From: Chloroflexota bacterium
Lineage (GTDB): Bacteria > Chloroflexota > Anaerolineae > 4572-78 > J111
Reading direction: 5' to 3'
NCBI GenBank assembly: GCA_003695455.1
Contig: RFJF01000634.1
Location: forward strand, 1 to 5,540
Length of the DNA stretch: 5,540 bases
Below the pieces are notes generated by a model. It saw only the letters and a program-made list of their open reading frames with translations. It was not told the DNA's origin and made no database searches. Position numbers and translations under genes: made by a program. Positions 5,368 through 5,540 of the stretch are shown here, piece after piece (the stretch's first letter is position 1; every line of letters starts with the position of its first letter).

Positions 5368-5395
5368 CGGAAAACGTAAAGCGTAAAACGTAAGG
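5368..5395 (+). repeat. Four tandem heptamers, consensus CGTAAAR
   Basis: The units are CGGAAAA (5368-5374), CGTAAAG (5375-5381), CGTAAAA (5382-5388) and CGTAAGG (5389-5395). The array resembles the short tandem heptanucleotide repeats known from some bacterial intergenic regions. It lies 46 bases upstream of the ATG at 5442. Confidence 0.7.
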
Positions 5396-5441
5396 ATTTT
5401 GGCCTGAATCGCACATTACAGTATTACCCGGCAGCATTTTT

Positions 5442-5540
5442 ATGACCGATTCCAATTTGCCCAATTCACCCAACAAAAACCCCGACGACGAATTTACCCG
5501 GCCCTCCAAACGTATCACACCCCCGGAACAGCAACAAACC
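5442..5540 (+). CDS. N-terminal fragment of an unidentified protein (runs off the window)
   Basis: An ATG at 5442 opens a frame without stop to the window edge (33 codons). The peptide is polar and rich in Asn, Pro, Asp and Gln (MTDSNLPNSPNKNP at the start, RITPPEQQQT at the end). This fits a flexible cytoplasmic tail placed before a membrane helix or globular domain, but no domain can be named. The upstream in-frame stop is TAA at 5391. No good Shine-Dalgarno precedes the ATG. The strong promoter at 5186 supports transcription in this direction. Confidence 0.5.
   Translation, partial: MTDSNLPNSPNKNPDDEFTRPSKRITPPEQQQT

Larger units (their letters stand above)
5214..5441 (+). other. Long leader with direct repeats and hairpin, no clear gene
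   Basis: The stretch between the promoter and the ATG at 5442 has no RNA gene that I recognise. It holds a 14-bp direct repeat (5243-5256 and 5332-5345). It also has a hairpin of nine pairs with one bulged T (CGTGTTGCGT 5286-5295 with ACGCACACG 5306-5314) and four tandem 7-bp units (5368-5395). A TTG-initiated open frame at 5255-5386 has no fitting ribosome-binding site. No terminator is seen before 5442, so it is most simply a 5' untranslated region. Confidence 0.5.

Noticed and set aside
5255..5386. 43-codon TTG-initiated frame in the leader
   Set aside because: The only GGAG (5237-5240) is 14 bases from the start, too far. The peptide is Cys/Thr-rich without pattern, and it ends inside the heptamer array.
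5318..5540. Minus-strand open frame through the leader and the last gene fragment, open to the window edge
   Set aside because: It is opposed by a perfect plus-strand promoter, overlaps the repeats and hairpin of the leader, and its product shows no recognisable domain. A real minus-strand gene entering from the right cannot be fully excluded.
1..5540. CRISPR array, insertion sequence, tRNA or rRNA
   Set aside because: No regularly spaced repeat-spacer pattern, no transposase or terminal inverted repeats, and no tRNA- or rRNA-like conserved segments were seen.

Overview
The window carries six genes and a start fragment of a seventh, in a mid-GC bacterial genome. The lineage is best guessed as Chloroflexota (Anaerolineae-like). 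This rests on the style of the KdpE-like regulator, the infA sequence outside any ribosomal-protein cluster, and the Tyr/Asp-rich single-pass membrane protein. It is inference without a database search.

Region 1 (1-2018, + strand): a 234-base leader, then two tightly coupled signalling genes. The first (235-1308) is a receiver plus histidine-kinase-like protein in which nearly all catalytic residues are altered. The second (1311-2018) is an OmpR/KdpE-type DNA-binding response regulator whose phospho-acceptor Asp is Asn52 and whose conserved Lys is Tyr101. The stop codon of the first gene lies inside the perfect Shine-Dalgarno of the second. Together they look like a two-component pair that has lost His-Asp phosphotransfer on both sides, which is the most interesting item in the window.

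Region 2 (2019-3584): two long perfect hairpins (14 bp and 18 bp) separate the signalling genes from a convergent minus-strand operon. That operon encodes a membrane-anchored DUF4352-like protein (3477-2815) and then the nucleotide-pool-cleaning enzyme RdgB (2818-2198), joined by an ATGA start/stop overlap. An extended -10 promoter for it lies at 3518-3526.

Region 3 (3588-5185, + strand): an alpha/beta hydrolase with a visible Ser182-Asp302-His331 triad. It is followed by infA (IF-1), which has its own near-consensus promoter, a GC-rich leader hairpin and a downstream intrinsic terminator.

Region 4 (5186-5540): a near-perfect sigma-70 promoter abutting the infA terminator and a ~220-base leader. 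The leader contains a 14-bp direct repeat, a hairpin and four tandem heptamers. It ends at the first 33 codons of a gene that runs off the window.
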